A stretch of 64,000 nt of DNA. Origin: Otis tarda (lineage: Eukaryota; Chordata; Aves; Otidiformes; Otididae). Shown in pieces: positions 47,501 through 59,690 of this stretch. Made by a program: the position numbers and the translations under genes. Below the pieces are notes generated by a model. It saw only the letters and a list, made by a program, of their open reading frames with translations. It was not told the origin of the DNA and did not search any database. The number at the start of each line of letters is the position of its first letter. Position 1 is the first letter of the stretch. The DNA is taken from the NCBI GenBank assembly GCA_026413225.1, contig CM048552.1:207899553-207963552 (forward strand). Reading direction: 5' to 3'.

Positions 47501-48784
47501 TTTTTCTTCCAGAGCTCGTAATCACTGAAGAATCACAAGGTTTGATATTACCTTAGTATCCAAAAAGGAACTGCAACAGATATTTGTCTTTAAAAGTTTA
47601 CAGGTGTTGAAATAACTTTGTTGCTGCAAAGCACACGTATTAAAATAATATTCTGTGCAAGCCAGTGTCATGAAAGCCACAGAAATAATTCCTATGGTGA
47701 AAGTTATAAACAGTTTCTGAATAAGCTGAAATTCTGATAAGCACTAAAAAAACTAGTAAAGAGATAGGTTTAAATGAGTAGAAACAAGCAATCTATTTTG
47801 GCAATTCAGAAATAAACAACAGGGTTTTCCCATTATTGCAACCACTTAACTATTACTTTAAGTGGTGTATTTGATAATTAGAGTGCATTAGATAGACAAA
47901 TTTTGAAATTACTAAAAATTCTTACTGTAAGTTAGTTACAAATGGACAAAAAGTTATTTTTTCAGGCTCAACACTTTCCTTACCCACATGCCTGAGCCCA
48001 TAGCTGCCCTCTCTGTTCCGCTGGTGAGACTGGGGGGTAGGAAGGAGCTGAGGACACCGATACTGCAGCCAGGAGAAATATGCATTAAAGAACGCGCTCA
48101 GGAACTGTGGATTTCTTTTCTTAAAAAAGATGTACGGACTAGCAGACATCTATCTAATGGGTTTTTTTTAATATATACATATACAATGGTATTTTGGTGT
48201 TTAACTAATTGAAGAAAAAATATTTTACGCTGACTATAACTTCTTATGTTTATGCATAAATCCTGGCACCTTGCTTATGAAGTATTTAACACCAGTATTT
48301 CTGTATCTTTCCACTGCTATGGCACAGTTTTCAACAACATTGTGAACTACACACATTTCTTTGCAAGTGAGAGCCCCCTCAAGAACATGAGGAGGGGAAA
48401 ATAGCATGGTAAGCTAAAATGCCTCTCATCTTTCCTAAGACAGGAGCCTCCACAACGTACAGCTGACACGAGTTGTCATCGTAAGATATGGTTAACTCCC
48501 CAGGGTAACGAGGGCTCTTAACAATTAACACTTTATGTGAGCATGCTAGGAAAGACATATAATCAGAATTGTTTAGAAGGGGGTGAAAGCAAAGATTATG
48601 TTATCTGTTGAAGGAAGGAATTCATGCTGCGATGGAATTACTTTTCAGTGAAGTTTCCTGAGAAGGCACAGGCACTTCTGTGTCACAGGAGAGGAAGGAC
48701 TTCGCAAGCTGAAGAAGTTCTCTCCACAGATGTCCACTCTATCCCGCTGCCAGAGTTTATCTTTTTTTCGTCTTTGCCTTGCAG
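44543..48784. other. Unannotated AT-rich sequence
   Basis: Contains the 171-codon frame listed separately and a 116-codon plus-strand frame (46830-47180) that ends just before an AATAAA; neither has a family motif. A local duplication of ATTCACTCACTTCAGA (46503 and 46535) is present. Confidence 0.45.
45131..45646 (+). other. Longest non-repeat open frame, 171 codons, probably chance
   Basis: The frame is dominated by Phe, Ser, Leu, Cys and Asn, the signature of T-rich non-coding DNA read without stops. It has no recognisable domain, although several stretches are hydrophobic. My rough estimate, taking about 6 percent stop codons, is that one such frame appears in a minority of windows this size. 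I lean strongly to chance. Confidence 0.1.
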
Positions 48785-48837
48785 GAGCGAAGCAGCTTGT
48801 GTGAGTGCTCAGCATCCACTTTACTGTAGCGAGCCAG
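48785..48837 (+). other. Candidate exon, 53 nt, unconfirmed
   Basis: Plus-strand segment with the best pair of splice signals in the window: acceptor tttttttcgtctttgccttgcag and donor GAGCCAG|gtaaggga. Only one frame is open, entering with one base, reading SEAACVSAQHPLYCSEP and ending with one base. That frame stays open on both sides, from 48624 to 48992 (122 codons). It could be a coding exon, a non-coding RNA exon or a decoy. It is on the opposite strand from most other exon-like segments, so it would belong to a different transcript. Confidence 0.3.
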
Positions 48838-50927
48838 GTAAGGGAGTCATCCTGTCAGTGACAGCTGGGCAACGTAAAGCAACTCATTTTGCTTCAAAGA
48901 GCCCCTCATTCGCTCCTTTGAATCACCTCATGCGTGGACACGGAGCAGAAAGAGGAGATGCTAACCAGAAGCTAAGAGAAGCACTACTTTAAACTGTTCT
49001 AGCCAGACTCACAGTGCCTTTGCCTAAGCTTTTATTAAGCTTTAAGATTCTTAGATCTAATAAAGAGAAGTTCAAAACTGATACTGGAATCAGTGGAAAA
49101 ATAATGGTGTTTTACTGAAATGCTTATTAATTTACTTATTTTTAAAAGACTATTCAGCAAAGGCTTGCATACCGGGAAACACATCTTTTTATTCTATTAC
49201 AGAACTTAATTAAAATTTCATTAGGATAAACGGTTTATATTATATTATATTCCTCTTTCTCCTAGCAGTTTTTAAATTGTCTTGTTTGTTTTACTGACTG
49301 CCACTTAAATGTTAGAGGTTCTGTCACCCACTTCTTAACACATAAGTTACAGGTTCAGGAAAAAAGCCTTGGCACTAGCAGAGAACACTACAGAGAAAAC
49401 AGATTAATTTTCACTCCTGCTGCTGCTGTTGTAGACCTGTCCCAGCCCCTCGGATGACACCTTTCACAGCAGCTGGCACGGTGCGTGAAGTCCCCAACGG
49501 CAAGCTGCATCCATACTGTGGGATCAGACCAGTGGGAAAAGTCAGAGAGAGACGACAGGGCAAGGGACTGAGATTGTGGTCTGCGTGGTCTACCAAGTCT
49601 CACCAGCCTGTTTCTGGAGAACCTCAAAAGTTTGGTGATACTTGATGGTACTGTGACTTTCCACTTTTTTAACATATAAATGAGGATAGATTGAAATAAT
49701 ATCACAACTGTACACAAAACAACTCAAAGAACTGCCACCCTGTTAAACACAGTTCACAAAAACTCTTTAGAAGCATATAGCTATGAGCTGGTTATCAAGA
49801 TCTAAAACTCATTTGCAAAGATGATTTCTATTTAGGAAAATTAATTGTTACTGGGGAAACTAATTAAAAGCAGATTTTCAGAATACAGCTGTGTAATCCA
49901 TTGATGTAATCGCAGACAGCACCCACTTCCAAAAGTATGGTGTTACACCCCAAAAATTATCTACCGGGAAGACAAAAGTTATTACACAGAGATTAGCTGC
50001 ATCTGCAACTGCCCATGCAATCAATCATGCAGCTAAATTTAATGAGCTCTTGACATTATTGGAATTTAATGAGCTCTTGACATTATTGCAGCGTCTCAAC
50101 AGTCACCACAGAGTTGTTTCAAATCTCTGGACATATTTCAAGAACCTACCCCAAAATTTCAAGTTTCTTCCAGCACTGCCTCACAGAAAGTTCCCAAATT
50201 CTTAAAAAAAAAAAAAAATTATTATTATTTTTGCATATGGATCCGAATTTTATAATTTAAGTCCAACAGAACTGAATAAAATTTAGCCATGCACCTGAAA
50301 TCTTAGTAAAATCAATGTTTTTATCAGAAAGCAGTAACAGATGTTACTCCTTTTGTTACTCCTAATGACCTCTTTGACATCTTAAGCAATGTATTTTTTA
50401 TGAAGTGGACAAGTGTTGTATGCAAACATTTGATCTGGGTTTTTTTTTGGTGACCTACAGTCATCTTTCAAAGAAAGGAAAATGTCAGAAAACAGAAACA
50501 TTTTTTTCTATTCTTTAAAATAAAATGCACAGTCTCATTAGAAGTGAATTTCTAAAGTAATATGTATCACGCTAAGCAAGGTCACATCTTGCAGAAGCAC
50601 TAAGAATGAAGTGTATTCTATTTCCACACCTATTTTCTGATTAGTAAGCACTATCAAGATTTCCAAGAAGCCAGAACTCTAAGTGGATAACGCACATAGA
50701 TATCGACGGTATTATGGAAGCCTAACAGGTATCTGACATCCTCTCCTTAACTTGTCACGGTTATGGACCAATATTTAGTGAGTTTATATGAGACAGTTCA
50801 GACTGTCCAACTAAAAAGTAAAGGCTCTCACCAAAATAAACCTAGGTTTTTTGTTTTTTTTTTTTAATCAACGAACTGGAGAGAGCAGACCTTTTGACAG
50901 CGCCATCAATGGACAGGATGTACAAAC
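48838..50927. other. Unannotated sequence
   Basis: A minus-strand frame of 109 codons (49388-49717) and a plus-strand one of 63 (49454-49645) overlap in a GC-richer patch with no family motif. A 27-bp tandem duplication is listed separately. An A-run lies at about 50203-50217. Confidence 0.45.
50036..50089. repeat. 27-bp tandem duplication
   Basis: AATTTAATGAGCTCTTGACA with ATTATTG follows itself head to tail (50036-50062 and 50063-50089); the copies differ only at the last base. Confidence 0.9.
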
Positions 50928-51278
50928 TCAGGATATATGATCAACAATGTCCATTGCACCATAATGAACAGGTGAGACTTGAGGGTCGCACTCCATCTGC
51001 AGCAAGGGTTGTTTCCTGAAGCAGGCAAACCCTTCGTGAGCTCGATATAATAATTTCTCCTTCACTAGGTTGAGATTATAGCCCTTCACCTCTTTGCCTG
51101 CACACTTACACATCCATACTGAAGCTGTTCCACTTGTTTGGGATGCCAGCCTCTTAACTGTGGACATAGCTACCGAGTTGACAGTATTTCTGAGGTTTTT
51201 CACTGGGTCCACAATGCTGGTACATTCATCTAGATAACCACTTTGAACCTGGTAAGGTGTTGGATAAACAACGGGATG
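50928..51278 (-). other. Unassigned open frame, 116 codons, possible relic
   Basis: A minus-strand frame is open from 51278 to a stop at 50928, without an obvious ATG at its start. It has a balanced composition, including YLDECTSIVDPVKNLRNTVN and YNLNLVKEKLLYRAHEGFAC. An adjacent frame upstream (51226-51468, 80 codons) overlaps it, as would occur if a frameshift had broken a longer coding sequence. It could be a decayed transposon or processed-gene fragment, or chance. I recognise no family and see no poly-A tail next to it. Confidence 0.18.
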
Positions 51279-54200
51279 TCACCATAAGGATCAGAAAGCT
51301 GAGTCCTGGAGAGATCACTAAGCTGACTTCTATGAAGGGGAAGGTATTTTCACAAGGTTGTGAAGCGGAAGATGGGGGAGAATCCTGGATTGCCTTAAAA
51401 ACCATATGACCCAATTTAGAAGACCTTTGCACTGTTGAGAAAACTAAGACAGAAGACTGGGCCTGCATCCTTCTGGGTCAGTCAGTATTTCTTAAGATCA
51501 TCACAGAATAAAGCATGAAAACTGAGACAGAGCACAACTCCTGGCAGTCAAGCAACCGAGTGGAGCAGTCTTCTTACCTAATGGGTTGTCAAACTTTTGA
51601 CCCAATTATAAGATCCATCAAAAAGATGTACTTAGATCATCACTTTGCACACATGCAAAATCAGAAATTAAATTTAGAATTTGTGATTTTCACTTGAAGA
51701 ACCCAACCACAGAAAACTCTTCTGCAGTCACCTGCTGGGTGTTAAGGAAGCTATACCACAGTCGAGATGTTTTAACAGAAGGCTGAACCACTGCTAATTA
51801 TGAAATTTGATTTTGCTGCAGAACCACAGCAGCAATTGAGTAAAAGTACCAGGTCTATGCCATCAAAGCATGTAATACAACATGGCATGAGTGAGTTCAA
51901 CTCTTCCAATATGCACATTCTAAATTTCAACACAGTACACGACAACAATTATCCCATGAGAATAACTTACATCTGGAAAATGTCTTGCTCCACTAAAAAC
52001 TTAGAAAGAAATATTTTTAAAATGTATTTTTGTTAGTTTGTGGGAAAATAAAGGTAAATTATAAAAATGTAAAGGCTTTATCATAGGTATGATTTTTTAA
52101 CTAGAGGAGAAAAACACAGATTAAACACTTTCATTAATGAAACATCTGCATTTAATACAGTTGATTCCTCCTCTAAAAGACATCATCAATTATATTCTTC
52201 CCCATAAAATTAATGCTATACACGTGAATCTTCAAAAACTTCATACTTTCCTAAGTGTTATGAGATTTTTCCCTCCCTAAGATTTCATTCAAGTAATTCT
52301 CAGTACTAAATTAGTCCTAAATGTCACCAGAGCCCACCTCACCTTACCGTGCCTGGTGAGCCACAACACAAGTACTCACGTTTGAAAGACCTGTTTGGTT
52401 TGGTTGGCAGCAAAGGATGAACAACCTCTATACGAAATAACTCTGCAAAGACTTGTCATGATAAGTAAAAAAACTGAAGGAAAGCACGTAATGAAATCAC
52501 TCAGTACACTGAACTGTGTAAAATGACTTAACACAAACATCTTCAAACACAACACCAAAGAGTTCAATCAATTTCTTTATGCTTTCCAGAACACATCTGC
52601 TGTCCTTTTGAACCGTCTCATTAAGTACAAAGACACCGAGCTTTATCTAGCGAAGATTACAGGGTTCCACACATCTCTCTTTCAGGAAACATCATTTGAT
52701 TCTGTATTTTCTGCATCTACAGCCCACAAACAGTGCAGAGGACCAAATGATTGGTTATGTCCCAGTAGCCCTTCTGATTACAGGACAGGCACTTTGCAAG
52801 CAGTACAGCAAAAGGTGAAATGCTCCCATAGCTGGTTGTGAAATATTTACTCCATTAAATTACCTCAAGTTTTCCAAATCGTCACTGAGAAATTCTGGAT
52901 TTCCCAAAGTGAGGTGTGTGAAGAGAGGATCTGCCAATTAATGAAGTAAAATGGCATTCAAAATACTATTTAAACTTCAAAGACAACAGATGATTGTAAT
53001 ATAAGTGCAACCAACCAAATGTCCTTGGGTACAGAGATGACCAGTCGAAAACACCTTTTCATCTCTCAACAACTCCTAAACGGTCTCTGCAAAAACAGTA
53101 CCAGGGACAAACTGCGAGGCCAGTCCCCTACTCCAGTAAAATACGTTATCTTGATGTTTCCAGCATTCCACAGCACAAACAAGCTATAAGAATATTTAAC
53201 TGCAACGCAACAACGCTAGAATCCTCCTTCCAACCATAAATTTAGCACTTTGATATCATTAACACTGAAAACAAGAGCTAAACAAAATGTCACAGCTCAT
53301 TGTATCAATGGGTTAACAAACTGAAGTCCAGAAAAATTTAAACTCAAGATAAAATTTCTCCTGCAAATTGCAGCAATGTAATTGAAAGTAAACTACTTTT
53401 AGTTTAAATCCTGTTATCACTGGAAACTGTTTCAAAACTCAGCAGTTTTGGCATAATTATACTTCTGGCCTCCTTCCTCAACAGTCTCAAAAGACTTCCC
53501 TGTAAAACAGCTTAACTGCACATCCTACTCTGTAAAACGCCAGAGCGTGTAATATCACGGTATCCATCACACGCAGATGATGTGATTTTTTTCTCTCCCA
53601 ATAGGGTATGTAAGAATAAATCAACCAACCAGAAGAAGATCCCAGTAAATCTTACTGAAAGTATCCTGAAACAAAAACTTCTTTCTCCTAATTTAATAAT
53701 AAAGACACTTGAGACAAAGAAGGCATTACGGATTACCTCATCAAATTTCATTATTCCATATTTAAGGAAATACTTTCATAAATACTCCTGAAATCTGAGT
53801 AATCTGTTATATCACAATTTCCAGGTATTTCAGGGGTTTTCTCTGAAATCTAAGGAAACAACAAAAGGATTTCATCTTTATTTCATTTCCTTAACAGCAA
53901 CCACAACAACCCACCACCGCCCAGTACCACAACCACCTCCACTTAACGTCTGCACAAGCAGAGGACCATCACAGTGAGTCCAAGAGCTGCTTAATTTTCC
54001 ATCAGCCAACAAGAAATGATCATCAGAGCATGAGCAGAAGCCTATAATCTTACAATTCTGAATAGGCTTATTAAAAAATTGAAGAAAAACAGAGAGTTTT
54101 GTTGTGCCTGTCTTACCACCTTTTAGTGCTGTTACAACTATGATTAAATTACTACTTAGCATCAGCTGGTGGAGACAGAAAACCTCTGAGCTTACAATCA

Positions 54201-54643
54201 CCCGTACCTACAGATCCTTTCCTACTCTGCAAAAGGTATTTCCAGCCTAGAGTCACCTCTTCATTTCAGAACCCAGAAGAAAATATTTGGTGTTCCCTCC
54301 ACGGGCTCTCACAGTCATTAACGACTAAAATTATTCGTTAGCTGGATCGATTTCCTTTTCACACTACCCAAGTTCAAGTGGTGGTTAAACAGAAACAGCT
54401 TTGTTAACCCACACCCATTAAAAGTAGTGAAATAAAATATGTGCAAAACATGAAAAAGACAAAATCTGAGACAGAAGATCCCCAAACACGCTCCTTTTCC
54501 AGGAAATATTTAAACAACGGAAAACAAAAGGAGGTTGGGAGCAGAAAAATATTCAGGGATCCAAATCTGAGCCTAAAGACAGACAGCTCACAAATCACCA
54601 GTCACTAAATCAAACATAGGAAACAGGAAACACTGTGTGACCA

Positions 54644-54654
54644 CCCCCCCCCCC
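54644..54654. repeat. C11 homopolymer
   Basis: Run of eleven C, a likely site of length variation and sequencing error. Confidence 0.9.
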
Positions 54655-56958
54655 ATTTGTCATTATTTGCACTATTGTCACTATCTGCAAGGTACGGTTG
54701 ACCTCACATGGACCTTAATGTTCACGGACCGCAGGGAATCATTAGAAAAGTGAAAACAACGGAGACAAAGGCAGAAGCAAGCAGAGTAGGCAGCACATGC
54801 CCCAGTATACCTAAAATTCAGACAAACGGATCAGGTTGCACATATTCAGGCAAGTATACACCAGTGTAACACACAGACTGATAGTTTCAGCTATCAAATT
54901 ACAGGAAAAAAAACTTGTAGAAACACAAGTGCCGTTATACACCAAGTTTTAATCTGGACAATACTTTAATAGATTAGTCATGTTACAGACATTTGGCTGG
55001 AAGTTTGAAAATAAATACAATAGTTTTGGTGAACACAAATGAACTATTGTGCTCACATAAGTCTCTTTTTAATACACATCTTGCAAATAATACTTTAAGT
55101 TGCTTTATTCATGCATCCAAAATGATCCTATCACATAATAACAAAAAACCATTTGCATTAGAGGTACTAACGTTTTTAACACTTCAGATTACTTGCTTGG
55201 CGTCAATTACAGACTCCTTTGAGAACAGAAATATTGAAAGAAACTCAAGATATTGTGAAGAGGAGCACGTAAGACTTGGCTATATTCTCTATGGTGAAAA
55301 GATACCGTCAATAGATACACCGTGAGGAAGCATCAAATAAAGTAAAAGCACCAGCCACAAGCTTTCAGCAGGGGGGTTAGAACACTTCCTTTCTAGCAGT
55401 GGAAAGTACTCAACTTTACTGATGAGAACATCAAATTTCTGCAGTAACGAGGGTTCGGATATTTAAAAGAAAAATGTATAGTCTTTACTGCTCAAAGATA
55501 TCTTAAACGTAAATGAAGGTGAAAATAACATGCTATTATTTTAGTTCATAAGGTTGTGCCTCTGAGATGTTTTTCCCATACTTGATGTGAAATACACGGT
55601 GTATTACTGAACATCAGAACACTACTTCTTTGAGCAAACTGATTATCTTCAGACCAACCACTGTAATTTTCTGTTTCAATTGTAGTAATGACAAAGCTTT
55701 CAAGTCAGAGACAGCCTGTTTCAGAGTCTGGAGCACCAGGTGAGTTCAGAATACACTTGAGGTTGTCCCTTTGCACAACTGACTGCGTTTGCTGCACTCA
55801 CTGATGCTGTCTTGTTCCTGAGTAATTCAGTTGCTTCTGTTACAGGGACAACACAACTTGGACGAAAGTCTGTTTGCCATGAGATAAGTTCATAAAGACT
55901 CAGTAAAATATATCAATTGTTCTGATTGTCAGAGTAATCAGTTTCATTCTCCCATTACTTAAGGGTTTTTTCCACATCTATTCACCTAGAACTTTTTTTT
56001 TAGACAGGAATTCACCTTCTCACTTTTCAATGTCCTCCCTCCTTATCACTTGCCATAAATCAAATGCTATTGCAGAATTATGCTATTCAACCCCAGGAAA
56101 AAGTGAAACTGATAATCAGTGTCTTTCCACATTCCTTCAGAAATAACCGAGCAGAGTAGCACACAACCAGGAGCTATTCATCAGATGAGATGGATCACAC
56201 AGAAGTAGGCTAATAACAGCATAACCCTTGTAACATATGAAATATTGAAAGCAAAAGTTTGACAGGGAGGAAGAAAAGGAGTTCAGTTCTTCTGGAAATT
56301 ATAAAAGAGAGTGGTTTTGGTAAGGTTTGGTCTTTATGTAAGTTGTCTACTCCCTAACCTGAGAATAACATGAAGGATGCATTTTCTGAAGCAAAAGGAA
56401 AAAAGGAAATAATGATGAAGACATTGATGGAGACAATATGAAAGAGTTCAACTTGTTAAGTTAAATTTTAAGTTAAAAAAAAAAAGCCAGGAATCTAGGA
56501 AAGAAAAAATATTACAAGAGTGAGGCAATTTTAGGTTTGTTTTTTTTTTTTTTTAAGTGTTAGAAAGAAAGCTAGAGTACAACTTTAAGTGGAAATACTG
56601 CACACAGTAAAACCGATTTAAACCCTCTAAATTGCAGCCAGGATGATCACAAAGGAATAGAAGAAAGACCCATTAGATCCGAAGGACATGTCTGAATGGC
56701 TTACTTACAATTAAGTAAAACATAGGTTACCTGAGGAAGAATAATTCACTAGCACAACTTAGAAAAACTGAAAGAAAATGGCACAAACAGTTTTACCACT
56801 GTCCCATCACCAGTGGAGCTGGTAATTTCTGGGCTAGTCATCAGTCTACTCACTGATATTTAGGAATAATTAAACCTGTCAGGACAAGGAAGAGGAATAA
56901 ATTAGTACACCATTAAAACTCTTTTTCAACCTTAATTACAAGCTGCCTTGCCTTTGTC

Positions 56959-56977
56959 AAAAAAAAAAAAAAAAAAA
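56959..56977. repeat. A19 homopolymer
   Basis: Uninterrupted A-run. No recognisable retroposon sequence precedes it. Confidence 0.9.
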
Positions 56978-59662
56978 GAAATAGCAGTTTTCTGTTGCTT
57001 CCTTTGTGTTAAAGGGCTTCAGTATAAAAGGCAAAACCAAGGAACTAAAGTGAGTCTTGTACAAGGTCCTTAACTTGGTATCCATGTACAAATATTGTAA
57101 CATCAAAGTGATTCTCAGATTGCTTCCAGAGCTTCTGGCAGCGTTTCATACTACTTGAAGAACATCCACTTCACTACTGGGGCAATGAAATGCTTCTTCA
57201 AACATGGAACAATATTGTGGCACATTACCAAGGGAGAAGCACATATAAAAACACTGTTCTGAGGGAAAGTCACAGACCGTTATTACCATTTGGCTTCTTA
57301 AAACAAAAATCAAACTCACATCACAGACATACCACAATAAAACGGAATGAGGGCTTAATAGTAGCGGATTTAATATAAGCAGCCTATATGAATCTGACCT
57401 GAGGTCCCTATGATTTTAAGCAGAAATAAATCCAAGACACAAAATAGCAAAGATTAAGCAACTAAAAATTAAAAAAAAAAAAACTTCAGAATTTAATTCT
57501 GTTTTCTTCTGGCTTGTTTTGAAAATGTGTCTTCTATTGGAAGACTCTAATAGAAAAATTAGGATCCTTCTCAGGTCTAACCTGTAAGAAGTATTAAATC
57601 TCCAGGAAAGATTTTCTTCCTTCCAATTAAAAAAGTGTTTGCACTAGAAAGGTTTTGATTAATAAAAAGACAGTCTGAATATAAATTCTTGGGCATTCTG
57701 AAAGGCTGTAACTTTGCCAATTCTATAGAAAAGAAAGATCAATAGGTAATAAAATAAAATTCTCAAATATGCTGTCTCCCCCAAATACAGCACCATTTTT
57801 ATCTGCTTGTTAGGTCACCTGAGCAGAAACTACTGTAGAATCGTGGAAAACATGACAAATGATGTCTTATCTTCAAAGGTGGTGGTGGGAAAACCCAAAG
57901 GAATTTCAAACCCCTGAGATATCAACAAAGAATTTAATTACAAAGTGATTTACTACAGTATTTTGATACTATAATCTGCCTACAATACAGGAATAGGTCA
58001 AAGAAAAAACCAAGCAACCCTAGTTCATTAGTAGACCTTCAAATAGTTTAATACATATATTTTCAAATGTTTAATACAATGCCAGATAAGAATGTCAGAA
58101 ACACAACTCTTTAAGAGAGTATGAATAAAATTCCGTAAGATACCCTAAGGGAATTAACACAGACAAACTTGAACTCTCATCTATACTGGCAAAATGACTG
58201 AATTAGGTATTCCAGCAATAAGAGCAGCTTTGTATAATTCTGGCTTTTCTAAAATCCCTACTTAGGGAAACTTTCACATTCAGCACTCTGGGACTGGAGA
58301 CATCTTAATAGCAGACAGCACAGAAATGATGTCGTAACATACAGACAACGTTTCCCATAGTTTTCTCCTGATCAGACGGTTAGATTAGCCCAAAGAGTCT
58401 CCCTTCAGCAGGCTGGCCCAGTCTTCCCAGTACCACTGCTGCAACGCTTGCACTCTCTGACCACACTTCTCTGCAAATACCTCTCACTTTGGGAATAAAG
58501 CTGTAGAAGCACAAATCTGGCAGGCTGTTTCAACTCATTATAAGAAAAGACTTTGTCCTGATAGCACCTTAAAAAAACAAAACCACCAACTGTTGAAATA
58601 TTGGAGAAAAGAAGAACAGGGAGGGGAAAAGATGCGAAGACGCCCAGGTCCCTGGGGCAATGTGCACTGAGCTTCTGTGAGCCAGGGATGGTGACTGCAT
58701 GGTTACAACTTTCTACCTGGCCACTTAACATCGACACAGTGGGACTTCGTCACACTAAGGGGTGCAAGCAGATGTCTTTGCACAACATCCCAAGGCAAAA
58801 CTTGGAAATGTCTTATTTTATGGCCATTATATGACCTATAATGAAAGGAAGGGCAGCAACGTGGCATCTCCGAAGTGACAAGCGGTGGTATGGCATGAGC
58901 AGAGTGAGCACTTGGGCTAAGAAGATGTTAAGACTTGTTAAAAGCAGAGGCTACACCAGGTGTTAGGTAGCACACACAGGACTAGTTGCAGCATCCTCCC
59001 TGCCCTAGCAGTGTGGATGAACACCCACTCCAAACCCACCCCATAATCACTCTTTGGAAAGGAGAGCAAAGAGAAGAGCACTAGCTGCCGCGCTGCCTGC
59101 TGTACAGTCACATCTAGTCCTGACACCTTATGTCTTATGGGCATGTCGGGCAAACTGAGAAGGAAGCAGGTGGGAGTTGATCAATTCTGAACCCTTTTAT
59201 CCAGCTTCTCTAAAATTCTCCATAACTTTCACATACAGAAACTGTTCTCTCTGCTTCAGACATAAGTACAGCATTTGAAATGTTAAATAGCTGTCACTTC
59301 TCATTCCAGCATCAGTAACGTAACCTCAAATTATAATTTTGCTTGCATAAAAATGTCTTAGATTAAGTGACTGAGGGAGGAATCTTTTTTAGCCAGTTAT
59401 TTGTCATTGTTGACCAGCACTTTAATAGCTGTTGTAGTAAAATCTTCTACTGATATTTTAATACATGCTAGGGCAAAACTTATCCCGAAGTATTTATTAG
59501 AGTCAATAAAAATAAACCTCCTATAGTGTATTTTAGGATAAATTAACTTCTTTCTTCCTGCATCAATTGATAATTGCCATATAAACCATCTGTGCAACGT
59601 TAGCAAAGTACTGGAGTGCCATTTTACAGTACCACGTAGTTAATCTCAAATGAGACTGCATT

Positions 59663-59690
59663 TCATAGAATCATAGACTCATAGAATATG
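59663..59690 (-). mobile_element. CR1 tail-only scrap
   Basis: TCATAGAATCATAGACTCAT with 'AGAAT' is the reverse complement of the CR1 3' terminal ATTCTATGATTCT repeat. Nothing upstream in the element is recognisable, so this is an extreme 5' truncation or a remnant after deletion. Confidence 0.6.

Larger units (their letters stand above)
51279..59662. other. Unannotated AT-rich sequence
   Basis: More than 8 kb with no recognised repeat family. Minus-strand frames of 107 codons (53878-54201) and 110 codons (58405-58737) were examined. The second follows a possible acceptor (ggttttgtttttttaag, near 58571) but has no family motif. Homopolymers: C11 at 54644-54654, T15 at about 56540-56554, A19 at about 56959-56977. 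Confidence 0.5.

Noticed and set aside
58405-58737. Minus-strand 110-codon frame after a possible acceptor
   Set aside because: No family motif, and the acceptor sits in a T-run that would look suitable by chance. Frames of 110-125 codons are expected several times in this window.
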